A DNA stretch of 41,154 bases. Source: Hirudo medicinalis. Taxonomy: Eukaryota > Annelida > Clitellata > Hirudinida > Hirudinidae. The stretch spans positions 1 through 41,154 of the forward strand of contig MPNW01001004.1 of the NCBI GenBank assembly GCA_011800805.1, read 5' to 3'. The notes beneath the pieces are model-generated. The model did not search any database and was not told the origin of the DNA. It saw only the letters and a program-made list of their open reading frames with translations. Positions 23,830 to 34,375 of this stretch are shown here, in pieces; position 1 is the first letter of the stretch; the number at the start of each line of letters is the position of its first letter. Both the position numbers and the translations under genes were made by a program.

Positions 23830-26800
23830 GAAAAGGCAACGGAATGAAAGTGTCTGCAGAAAAGTTTGAAAACTTGCAAAGTCACGTTATCATCATGGAG
23901 CATTATCTTCTTATAGGTTCCCAGTTAGTCTAACCCTATTCAATGCAACATGCAATTAAATTAAAGAGTTCAAAGTTTTTCGAAGTATAATAAAAATTAA
24001 TGCTGAAGAACTTTTAAGATCTTCTTTTATGCGACAGTGACGTCCTTTACAACATTTCCCTGGCGAACCTGAGCGTGTTTTCAGTGAGTTGTGTTTTAAT
24101 TAAAGTCATTCAAACATTTAAGTTATTTATTAAGTTAATGAGTCAACACCATTTCAAGAATTATTTTCATTAATTATTTTCGAAGAAGTTTGAATGGCCA
24201 TCAAATGAGGACGACAAAAAAGTGTGTGAAGCAGGACAAGAGGCCGAGGTATGTGTTACCAATTATAATTGGTATAATTATAACGTATAATTATTATACT
24301 TATGACGACACTTATGTTTGACCATCGATCGCACGACATAGCGTTTCATTGCTGATCTCAGCACAATTCGGAACGTTACCACTAAGTGCAACAGAGCAGA
24401 AAGAGGGCCTACCTCGTCTGCCTGGGCGTCGGTTAGCGAATGGTAAAAGGTTTCGCTTTGGCGTGACTGTTAGGAGTTCAAATTCTACTCCGCTCGCAGA
24501 GTTTCTACCAAATATTATTTAAGTTTATTATTTATGTACTACTGTATGTTATTAGCGTTATATCGATTCGAGGGACTCCTTGATGCCTTTCTGCAGTTAT
24601 ATTATTAGACGTATGTTTATTAAACTTTTGCCAATGTTTTTCAGAAATGTATCAATGTTATCAAAATTATTCTGGAGAAATCTAACCCAACCGCATCGTC
24701 GAAGGAATTTCTCGTTTGTGGGACAAATGCTTTCAAGCCAATGTGCAAAGAGCTGGCTCATGGAAAGGTTGATATAAAAATTAAATGATATTTTATGTGT
24801 TAGCATTTTTTGCTTAATCTGCAACCTTCATTTTGTCGTTGTTTGGATTGGACGAAAATGTTGTGATATGTAGATGATTGGATCATTTGCAGCTGAGATT
24901 GTTCTCAGCTGCAAATGATCATTTCAGTTTTACTGAAGTTTAACGACTATAATTTATTTAGTAATAAAACATTCGTATTAATAATCTCTCCTAAATTAAC
25001 TTAGACGCATTATTAATTGAATTACACTATAGAACTTAAAAAGTCGATCAAGGGAGTTTTACAGAACCCATTTAACTCATTTATTATGTTATTCTGGTTA
25101 TTTTATTTCCACACTTATTGCTCATATTGTTCCAATGTTTTCGTGTCAGGGTTAAGTATTTAAATGCGATAAATGAAAATATAAATTATGGTGATTGCCA
25201 TTATGATTGAATTATGAATTTATAATTAATTTTGGACGTTCATTTTTTTAAATATTCGTATTAGATCTGTCAATGACATGTTTTCTAACTTGAAAACCCT
25301 TGAAATAAAATATTTATCGATGAATTTAATTTGATGATTTGATTTCAAAACTTCAGTCAGGGTTTAAACGATGATGTGATAATAGGTATTTTATGATCGT
25401 CAATAAAAAGGATGAATTAGACAAATGATGTGTTGTCTGCAAATTAACAGGACAGTGAGGAATACCAACTGATTAATGACATCGAGGGCAGAGCCATAGC
25501 TCCAAGTGACCCTGACTTTACCGTCACAGCACTTTATTATGGTAGGTCTTGAATTTCCGACCTGCTATTCTCACCACGTCAAGCTTCTTTTATCTCTTTA
25601 ACTTCAGCTAAGTTGCAGTGGTCATTTCAGGCAACAAATTGTTCTCAGCTTCAGAGTTCTCGAACGAGCCTCTCATCTATAGTTCTGAACTCAGAACCCA
25701 AGCGAAAAATTTGTATTTACTTAAAGGTTGTTTGTTAACAATTTCTAGCATTTGCTGCTTTTCAAACTTTGATTCAAATATAGTTTTAGCAAAACTTAGC
25801 TTTCGTCTTTAAAATGCTCAATTGAAATTGACTTTAATTTTGCAGATTAATCTTTAGTAATTAAATATTTATTAGCTGTGATATTTAGTTCTATTAATAC
25901 TAATTTTAAATTAAGTTAATTATTACTCTGTAATTATCTAAAATTAATTAATTAATTGTTAGAACCTGTTTTTGTGGGGTCCATGACTTACCAGGGTATG
26001 GTTTATTTCTTCTTCAGGGAGCTGGCCATGGATTACAATTGTGAAACAGTGAGTGAAAACATTTTCATTCAAATAAAATTTGTAACAATTCTTAATATTT
26101 TTAGGCAATTTTTTCAAGAGTGGCACGACTTTGCCCCAATGACAAGGGCGGGAAAATGATTTTGAAACAAACATGGACAAGCTTTTTCAAAGCCAGACTC
26201 GTTTGCTCAATCCAGGGAAAATTCCCGTTTTATTTTGATGAAATTCGTTGAGTAAAAGTACATTTCTATTGTAATTTTGTCATGAAATTACCAAAGTTAT
26301 TCTAAAAACGTTTAATGCGGTCTGATATCTTTGGATTAAAACTGAATCTCATGATATAACTATTCAATATTATTTCATGTAAGTTGACCTACAAATATTG
26401 CAATTATCCAAATTTGAAATAACATTAATAACAATCATGGTAATTTAGAATCAATATCAGAAGTTGGGCAAGGAAATGCATTTGCCTCATCGAATGATGC
26501 CAATGACATCCTCTACGCAGTTTTCAGCACTCCCAGGTAAATTTAATTCTGCTAGTATTTTTTTACGATCAGTCGCACAATAATTGTCAATTGAAAAAAT
26601 TTAAAAACGCTGTAGAAAATGTTTAGCCTCCATTATCTTCTATTTATTTATTTGATTAAAGTACATTGCATAACTAAGATGATTTGGATTTACCATTATC
26701 TTCCTCATCAGACACGGTTTACCAGGGTCAGCAGTGTGTGCATTCAAAATGTCGGACATAGCTGATAGTTTCAAAGGAAACTTCAAAGAACGAAGGAAAG

Positions 26801-28990
26801 GTGAAAGCTTTTGGTCCACTGCAAGAAATGTACCCAGGCCACACCCAGCCGCTGTGAGTTATTTCATGGAGTTAAAAATTTGGAGAAGCGAGGAAGTAGA
26901 ACTAAATTTATAGCGCTATTAATCCCGAAAGCATTTGGAACTGTTCGAATTCCAATTCCTAAGGAAGTCATGGTCGACACGAGCTGGATTGCAGGACGCA
27001 TTTTGACTGTTGTAACGTTTTGCAAGTTAGATTCCACAGCGGAACTAACGGGGAGTTTAATCTACCAATAACGACGGTGTTCGCGCAATTTGACAGTTTC
27101 TTACATTCGAGTAGAACCCAACCATGTGAACAGTTTCCACGCCAAATATTTCGTCGAGTAAATTTATGTCGAAATTAGAATGATATTTCGATGATTTTTC
27201 TCCGCAGGAAATATGTCTTAATTATCACAATAATTAAATTTTTAAATCGCAGTCATGCGCTAATGATTCACTAGAACTCGGCGATAGCACTTTGGACTTC
27301 ATTATAAACCACCCCTTCATGTACAAGGATGTTCCTCCATTCGGAAGAAATCCAGTTTATTCTCAGTCTAGCTTCGTGTTTGTTTGGATTTTCGTTTTAA
27401 ATTAAACAAATATTTGCAGATATTGTGTTTAAATATGCTAAGAGTCTTAATCAGGGGGTTATTTGCCCCCCAAGCAACCAGGAATCTAAATTCCAAGTGT
27501 TGTGGCATTAGAGCGTTGTTTGGTACACTTGCATCTATGTACACTATGTATCTGCTGCTCATTTGCTCCCTACCTCGACCGATTTTAAAATCCTGGCTCT
27601 GCCACTGGGTGAAATCTGCATCCATGTGGGGATGTGCATTATTTACTTGCTGTCCTTCCGTAAGACATCAGAAACGATTTGTTATGGTTTGAGCAATGTT
27701 GTTCATGCAATGAGTGACTTTGAATTAGTTGAATAAATAGTGGAAAGTCTGTCCGACAAATTATATTGTATATTGTTATTCATTTAAGGCGAATGGCTAT
27801 TCTTAGAAACCGTCATTCTTAGTTTTGTTCATTGTTTGGCTTGTCTCCGCATTCACGTAATCGCTCGGCTTATTCAACAACACAATTAGATACTTTATTA
27901 AGATGCAAGTCTAAATTCTGCTCTTAATTAAAGCTAAAAGAGTTTGGCTCGACCATGACGAGACCGATGGCCGGACTGATCAACAACATACAAAACTAAC
28001 ACAACATACAAAATGGAGTGTTTTGTTGCTTTGAGTTTGTTAGCTTATTTAACGTGTATTTCATAACTAAATTACTCCTAGATTTAATATTTGTTGCAAT
28101 GTAATGGAATGTTACAATTAGGCAGGATGATCTTTTAATATTGTTGCAATGTAATTTTTGAATTTCAAACTCAAATTATTTATATGTGGACTTGGGACTC
28201 CTGCGAGACTCTAGCAATCAATTCCTTTCATTTATTTGCATTACAGGCACTCTCTGACTACCGTGGCAGTGGATTGGCAAAAGCAAGCCAATGATTCTAA
28301 ATTGTATGACATAATATTTGCGGGTACTGGTAAGAACTATTTAATTCAAATTATTTAATCATTCAAAATTTTTTCTATAAACTTTATATAATTCTATCTT
28401 GTTAAGATACCGGTAGGATTCTGAAAGTCTTAAATTTAGGAGAGAGACCAGAAGTTTTTCCAGTACTTATCGAAGTATTGGTGACCCCATCCGTGCAACC
28501 AATCACTGAACTCAAAATATTCACAGATCCGCAGGACCACCAGAAGAAACTACTGATCATCACAAAGGAACAGATATTTTCTGCACCATTGCACAGGTGC
28601 AGTGCTGCTAAGAATTGCCGGTGTGATTTCAATGTTACTTTAGAATTGCTCTACATTAAATTATTTCTAAAATAATAATAAATAATTTTCTAAATATTCG
28701 CAGTTCGTGCCTGGCATTAAAGGATCCATATTGTAGATGGGGTGATAAGGGATGCGACGATTCTGACGGGTTTTTATTTTTATTTCGGTTTATTTTCTGC
28801 TCCGTATTAATTGAACTTACTAAGCATTACCATATCGTTTTTGAGATTACATAGCACGATTATCCTTTTTAGGCTTCAAAGTTTGAAGACTGGAAAGTCA
28901 GCAGACTGCCCTGAGAGTGCAATCCGATCATATTTCGAATTTAACCTGATTGTATCGATGTTATTCTTGTTGGCATTCCTGTTGTGGTAA
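23830..28990 (+). CDS. Semaphorin with sema and PSI domains and hydrophobic tail
   Basis: Fifteen exons with agreeing phases: 23830-23923, 24038-24083, 24186/24189-24248, 24645-24767, 25451-25541, 25631-25726, 25963-26048, 26105-26246, 26461-26536, 26712-26853, 27253-27365, 28247-28329, 28407-28620, 28704-28769, 28873-28990. About 516 residues. Sema-domain blocks appear in order: [90 protein letters not shown], then the PSI piece [16 protein letters not shown]. The product is an axon-guidance ligand for plexins. The N-terminal exon with the signal peptide was not found. There is no Ig domain or long cytoplasmic part: the protein ends in [14 protein letters not shown] and stop, which suggests a GPI signal or a tail-only membrane segment. 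AATAAA follows two bases after the stop. Confidence 0.9.
24428..24512 (+). mobile_element. tRNA-derived SINE-like copy 1
   Basis: It contains an A-box-like GGTTAGCGAATGG and a B-box-like GAGTTCAAATTC at tRNA spacing. It matches 39208-39288 along its length, including the shared tail TTTCTA-C/T-CA. Too diverged to fold as a functional tRNA. Located in a semaphorin intron. Confidence 0.45.
24881..24920. other. Perfect 18-bp hairpin in semaphorin intron
   Basis: GATCATTTGCAGCTGAGA (24881-24898), loop TTGT, and its exact reverse complement (24903-24920). The stem includes a CAGCTG E-box on each arm. It could be a small inverted-repeat element or a structured intronic RNA; no evidence decides. 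Confidence 0.85.
27445..27625. mobile_element. Interspersed-repeat-like segment in semaphorin intron
   Basis: It begins CAGGGGGTTATTTGCCCCCC and ends with TTTTAAAATCCTGGCTCTG, a C-rich/AATTTTAAAATCC-type pair of ends often seen in animal non-autonomous DNA transposons. The open frames on either strand have no conserved domain. Family not assigned. Confidence 0.35.
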
Positions 28991-28991
28991 T

Positions 28992-28997
28992 AATAAA
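28992..28997 (+). terminator. Poly(A) signal adjoining the semaphorin stop codon
   Basis: AATAAA begins two bases after the TAA stop at 28988-28990, which supports the short-tailed protein end as real and gives an almost absent 3' UTR. Confidence 0.55.
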
Positions 28998-29023
28998 GCC
29001 AAACTATAATTCAGTAATTTATA

Positions 29024-29150
29024 ATATATATATATATATATATAATATGTATATATGTATATGTATATATGTTTATATATGTATATATGTATATATATGT
29101 ATATGTATAATGTATATATATATATACATTAATATATATATATTATTTTT
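29024..29150. repeat. (TA)n and TATATG microsatellite
   Basis: Alternating TA with interspersed TATATG units. Confidence 0.95.
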
Positions 29151-29439
29151 TTATTAATTTATTATTAATTTTTTATAAATCACTTTGTTTTGAGTTTAAA
29201 TATTTTGACATATGCGCTGAATTGTTCTTAATGAGACATACACATTACCTAATTCTAAACATATTATTAAAGTCAACGGGCAGCTTAGAATTTATCGAAG
29301 GTCCAGTGAAAGGTGTAGCATTTTTAATGAGCATCTTGTTAAAACTTTTGTATCGTTAAATGTCAAAACTATTTTGTTTTTACACAATTGCAAACTTGAA
29401 GAGTTCCTTTTATATAAAACATTTACAGTAATAAGAAAA

Positions 29440-29573
29440 TTGCATATATCCGTACATATCAGAGCAATCAGAAATGACAGCAAACCACGGAGATGCCAGC
29501 TAACGCTTAAACCTGCTAAAATGGTAATACATGATTTGTCCTTAAAGTTTTTGAAATTGCAACTATTCAATTA
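29440..29573 (+). other. Short coding-like fragment, relative of 32947-33080
   Basis: The frame ends with KPAKMVIHDLSLKFLKL, similar to PSKMIIYDLSIKLEQF at 32990-33045. The similarity in protein, with many silent-type changes in DNA, suggests two decayed copies of one coding sequence. Family not recognised. Confidence 0.35.
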
Positions 29574-29584
29574 AAAACCGTTCG

Positions 29585-30297
29585 AAAGAATCCAGAAAAG
29601 GCTATCCCGTTCAGTCCAATACGCAGGAGAAACAGTCCAACATCAAGTCAACAGACGACGTCAAACTTTCCATTCCCTGAGGATGCATGCCCAAGATGTG
29701 GAAATAAAGGCCAACGTGCAAATGATTGCCTACATCTAAAAGCTGGGTGCAATTTTTGGCACATTGAGGCATGTCTTAAGAAGACAGTGGGACAGAGTTG
29801 TTAATACCATTCCAGTAGTTCAGTCAGAGAAAAAAATTACAAAATGAAAGCACTATTGCAAAATAGAAACTTTGATTTCGAACATTTTTTCGAATTAGAT
29901 AGCGGAGCTAGAGACAACATTTGTTCAATAGAAGTTTGGAAACAGTGAGAACGACCAGAATTGAAATGCTCAAACACCGCATGCTTTAGCAACAGGGAAC
30001 AGAATTCCGGCCGTGGGAGTAACAGTCAGGTAACGGCATCTACTACTGAGTCCGAGGGGGTATTTACCACTGGAATCCGATGTTTCCAAATTACAAAACC
30101 TCAACATCCAACACCTCTACCAGAGGATCTAATGCATTGACTAAGAGGAAGTCTTTTTACTTCAATAAAATGTCTGACACCTTCGGTCGGATTAAACTAG
30201 CTCCTTCGTGGGAGCCAAAGAAGGTTATCATTGATTACTGATCGAGAAGTTCTGTTGCAAATTAGACTTCCCTTCGGTATTATTTCAGCCCATTATG
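29585..30297 (+). mobile_element. LTR retrotransposon (Ty3/Gypsy-type) gag-pol scraps
   Basis: In sequence: a zinc knuckle (CPRCGNKGQRANDC, about 29686), a retropepsin-like active site (FFELDSGARDNIC, about 29886-29925) and an RT fragment (RLPFGIISA, about 30266). The order gag, protease, RT is that of Ty3/Gypsy. Frames are interrupted and most of the RT and all of the integrase are missing; no LTRs were found. Confidence 0.6.
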
Positions 30298-31082
30298 CAA
30301 AGATTGCTCAAACCATCTAACCCCCGCCGCCATATGCATGCTAGTCACGTGATTGCTACAAAAAATGATCATTATCATTACCATTATTAACACCATGTAG
30401 AGTCCACATTCATTCATCGCCAATTTATAGAAATTTCCAATGAGAAAAGTACAGAAAACCACTATTAATGGGATATTTATTGATAAAATTCCAACAGGAA
30501 ACCTTCGAGGGACAGGTTGAGTGCCCTGAAAATGTAAAGACTTAAAAAATCAGCAATATAATATGCTAATGTCAATTATGATATCATGTTAAGCAAAAAT
30601 TACTGTTAAAATCTGTGGCAAATTTCTTCTATGCCGCACAAGATGACTTCCTTCAGGATCAACCTGACTGAAAAAAGCTGTTAAAAATCAAGTTACAAAA
30701 ACAACTTGACCATATCATGATCTAAAATATTTTAAGTTTGAAAGAACGAGGGTGAAGATACAGTTAAAAGTCATTCACAAAATCAAAATATTTCAAAAAA
30801 TCTTCCTCATCACGTAAAAGATGTTGAAAGATACAAAACATCACAGATGCATCGAGATAATTGCCTGAAAAAACATCTCCAAAAACAAGAGATATAAAAT
30901 AAGACATTCAAAAGAATGTCAAAAATTTGAATAGAATACTATGCAGCCTCCTCCTCCCCTACAGCTGCCCCAAATCCACCATTTTTTTTTCATTCATAAA
31001 TTCATGATGTCAAAGTTAAAAAGTATCACATTTGTAAAACCAGTTCCAAAATTAAGAAACAAAAACAAATTAAATCATGGAT
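30298..31082. other. Intergenic, 3' side of Maf gene, no gene seen
   Basis: AT-rich unique DNA. TTTATT-like words that could serve the minus-strand Maf gene as poly(A) signal are present, but none is convincing. Confidence 0.4.
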
Positions 31083-31787
31083 TCATAAATTCAATAATAA
31101 TCTTAATCTTGCATTCTCTTGCTTGAGTTTTTCTGCCTCCTGCCTTGAGGTTTGCAAATCGACTTTGAGTTTAAGTATTTCTTCTTCTTGCGACAAACTT
31201 CGGTGAACCTTCTTCTTGCGGCAGTCCTTCGCGTAACTTCGATTCTTGAGCTGTCTTCTCTTTTTCTTTAAAGCCCTCACTGCATCATCTGGCAGATTCC
31301 TAAGAAGTTTATTCAGATCTTTAGCTTTTAGCTTCAACAGCTCATCTTGGGATATATCGCATTTGTCCTGTGGTAGCAAAATTGGCAAAACCACAACTGC
31401 TTCGTCATTTTTTAGGCCACCCAATTCGCCATGCAAGTTGGAAATATTCCAATGCGACAGTACATCTCGTGTGGCATCAGATTCTTTGAGGTTATCTTCA
31501 TGAGACGAATAAAACTGAAATGGATCCATGTTGTCAGAGAAACTGTTTGAATCTGATGATGCATTAGGAGAATTCACAATCAAATCATCCAATAAATGAC
31601 ATTGGTTGGATTGAAGCATCTGAAATGGTTTATCATTCAATTTATTGCTCAATAGACCAATCAATTATTTAAAGTAAACAAATACCAATTGCATCTCCTC
31701 GTTCATTGAAGCACAAAAATCTTCGGTAAGAGGTAGCAGTGGTTCATCAAAAAAATCCAAGTGTTCATAGATGTTACACGAACCCAT
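31083..31787 (-). CDS. Maf-family bZIP transcription factor
   Basis: Two coding exons: 31787-31686 (starts MGSCNIYEHLDFF directly at an acceptor TTTTTAG|ATG) and 31619-31083; 212 residues. The first half is acidic with Leu/Phe/Ser clusters (LDFFDEPLLPL, MDPFQFYSS), an activation-type region. Then come the Maf extended homology region (ISQDELLKLKAKDLNKLL), the basic region KKKRRQLKNRSYAKDCRKKK and a short leucine zipper ending LRLLLNL. The Maf signature is NRGYAxxCR; here Gly is Ser. It binds MARE-type DNA as a dimer. The zipper of about four to five heptads is short. The acidic half argues against a small Maf. Because the start codon abuts an acceptor, a non-coding 5' exon is expected above 31800. 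Confidence 0.85.
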
Positions 31788-32654
31788 CTAAAAAATTAAT
31801 TACAATTTGAACCAAATTTAAAGGTAAATATCAAATTGTTTATTTAGTTCGAAAACGAGGTCAAGGTTGATTAAGCAATTGACTGCTCCTTCACAATGCA
31901 AACTTAGCATAGAATTTAGTTTGTTTACAACATTATTAATATAAGCAATTTTCATTTCCTCACTTATTACAAGCGCGACTGGCGCTCATGAAAGACTTCG
32001 CCAGATATTTTGATGATAAACATGGAAAACATTACGATTTTGGCATTCGTAAAAAACCATTTCAATACCAATAATTAAAACCTAATCTGAAGAAAATGGT
32101 TTAGCAAAAAGGATCACAAACGATAGAAAACTCAGTTTATATCGATACACCGTTAGACACTAGCCATTTGACGTCAAATTGTAAAACCTTTCTCAAAATA
32201 GCGAAAATGCAGTCGCAACTTAATTTGTTTAATCAACTAGAATTATCTACGAAATAAATAGACATTACAACCTCGAACTCTCCAGCCGCAACCACCGACA
32301 ATCTCCTCACAAAATGAACTAACTCAGCCTCAACTAGGCCTCCCATAAGTTATTATCAAGTGTCCTTAATCTGATTGGCTGTTCAAAATGCTTACGATTG
32401 CAAATTTTAAAACATTCCTTTTATTAATATCCATCGCGATAAAATTAACATAATCCCAGCTTTGTAGATGAGATCTAAAATATATTTTGTTCCAATTTTG
32501 TACGGCATGATATGATTGTTGTAAAATTGAATTGCATTGAGGTCATATTAAATTGAAATAAGAGTTGAAAAGAAGTTGAGATAAAGTTGAATGATCTAAT
32601 CAAACAGAAATCCCAGCAATATCTCAACAATATTCAGCAATGAAAGGATATTCA
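31788..32654. other. Upstream region of Maf gene
   Basis: No coding exon seen. A mixed-composition patch at about 32270-32350 may contain the promoter and the non-coding first exon of the minus-strand Maf gene. Confidence 0.35.
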
Positions 32655-32700
32655 GTTCAGTTGAATACACAGGAGAATCGGTGAAGGATAGAGGACTTCA
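32655..32700 (+). mobile_element. Second scrap of the LTR-element coding sequence
   Basis: KGYSVQLNTQEN here matches KGYPVQSNTQEK at about 29598-29635 in the other retroelement remnant, with a stop soon after. Short, so low confidence. Confidence 0.35.
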
Positions 32701-32946
32701 CTTTTCCATCTCTCCAGACATTGTTTAACAATTTTTACATTGTTTAACGCAGTTAAACCCAATCGGCTAAACGCTCTCACTGACTCCCCCCAGTTTTAGA
32801 CTAGGCTGACCAATTCGGTGAAACTCCGAACAACGCACCCAATGCATTACCCATATTAATTGATTGTTCAAAAATAAAAATGCTTTTAAAATTTAAAGTA
32901 AAAACTATGATAAAATTATAAACACATAAAAATTGAAATAAATAAA

Positions 32947-33219
32947 ATGTCGCTGGTCATACCAACAAAACGTAATACAGAGTATTTGGAACCTTCTAAA
33001 ATGATAATATATGATTTATCCATAAAATTGGAGCAATTTCCAAGTAATTTAGGTCCATTAATTATGACCAAAAAATTTAAGGTAATTGTTTTATCCCCTC
33101 CCTCCGAACTGTCAAACTTCCAAAGACCCCCCCTAGAAAAAATTGACAGAAAATTAACATCAACCCCCGCACCCTTCAAAAAATTTGTTGTTTTACAATT
33201 TTTAATTTGTACCTTGTAA
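32947..33219 (+). other. Coding-like fragment related to 29440-29573
   Basis: A 90-codon open frame whose first half (PSKMIIYDLSIKLEQF) resembles the fragment at 29440-29573. The second half is Pro-rich. No family recognised; it may be an exon of an unknown mobile element or a host gene duplicate. Confidence 0.3.
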
Positions 33220-34220
33220 CACTCTAAATAAGTGACTTTTATTTTAAAGATAAATAAATTAATTGTTAAGCTGAACATTATTGTCAATTTTTCTAATGTC
33301 AGCTCCTATCATCTACTCATTAATCGACCTGAGAATGGTAAACCGTTATTTGAATGATCCCAAAAGTTGTAATAAAAACTTTGTAACAAATAAGAAATAA
33401 CAACTATTGTAACATCTTTTTATAACAAGTTTTCATCCAGGATGAATTCAAATTGTTGGATGAATATCAGAGATGAGTTATTCTCCGAGAGCAAGGAGAT
33501 TAACTCAACAATACTTAAAAATATGCTAACTTTTGAGGTAAGTCAATCATTGACCTTGTTCAAATGTCTTTGGAAAGTGGTTTTCAGAAGTTCGTTAAGT
33601 ATCAGCATAAAAACGCCAAAAAAATTAACATATTCTTAAAGCGGGCCGGATCCAGCCCGCTGGACAACATCTTCTCTAAAGAGCAACAAATCAAGTAAAG
33701 ACTATTCTTAGAGATGACTCAGTAACTTTTCATACAGAATAGTGTTGAATAAACATGAAAAGGACTTGAACGTTTTATAACTACTCTATGTCATTACTCT
33801 AAGTTTCTTCTTGCTTCCATTTTTTAACTTTTGCGAAACACCCTGGGGTCTAAGCTTATGCGAAGGAGGAGAGGCTAAAAAAGATGCATAAAAATGAGGA
33901 TCGATGATATTTATGGATAACCCCTGTTATGGGCGATGAATTAGTGAATTCATCACTTTAGGTCGGAGTGATAAATACAGGTGATGTGTTTGGATATTAG
34001 AGCCAAAAATAAAAGTTTGATTCCGACTAAGTACGGCTTAAAATTAAATTGTAGTTTCACAGACAATTTTGCGGAAGACCGTCCTTCATTACCGAGACTG
34101 TTTCCGTGCGTAATCATAATTTTCGAAGCAGATAATCTCCCATTTGATGCAGTTGGTTTATCGCCAGGAGATGCTTCGTTGAGCATTGTTAATCTGGATT
34201 AGTTCGCCACTTCAAGCCCA
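33220..34220. other. Intergenic, no gene seen
   Basis: Unique AT-rich DNA with short open frames lacking recognisable domains. It holds a GC-rich 7-bp hairpin (AGCGGGC/GCCCGCT) at 33640-33661. Confidence 0.4.
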
Positions 34221-34226
34221 TATAAA
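34221..34226 (+). promoter_or_regulatory. Candidate TATA box of POMGNT2
   Basis: TATAAA lies 150 bp before the start codon. Spacing would place transcription start near 34250. Confidence 0.4.
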
Positions 34227-34375
34227 GGTACTGACATGCATAAGATTTCTTGAAAATTTTCTGTAATTTAAAATGGTCCAGAAATATGAATTTGATGGGA
34301 AATTGGTAATGCATTTATCTTAAAGTTTATTTTTTTAGATGTTTTTCTTCAGAAAATATTTCGACAAACATTCAG

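Noticed and set aside
24428..24512. A functional tRNA gene
   Set aside because: A- and B-box-like words are present but the cloverleaf stems do not pair, and a second diverged copy indicates a SINE.
27384..27692. A 102-codon open frame within the semaphorin intron
   Set aside because: It lies in a transposon-like interspersed segment; no domain and no splice phase that fits the semaphorin.
31246..31503. 85-codon frame antisense to Maf
   Set aside because: Shadow of the Maf coding strand; no independent support.
33981..34202. 73-codon open frame upstream of POMGNT2
   Set aside because: No recognisable domain, both strands open, and it ends before the POMGNT2 TATA-like box; insufficient support for a gene.
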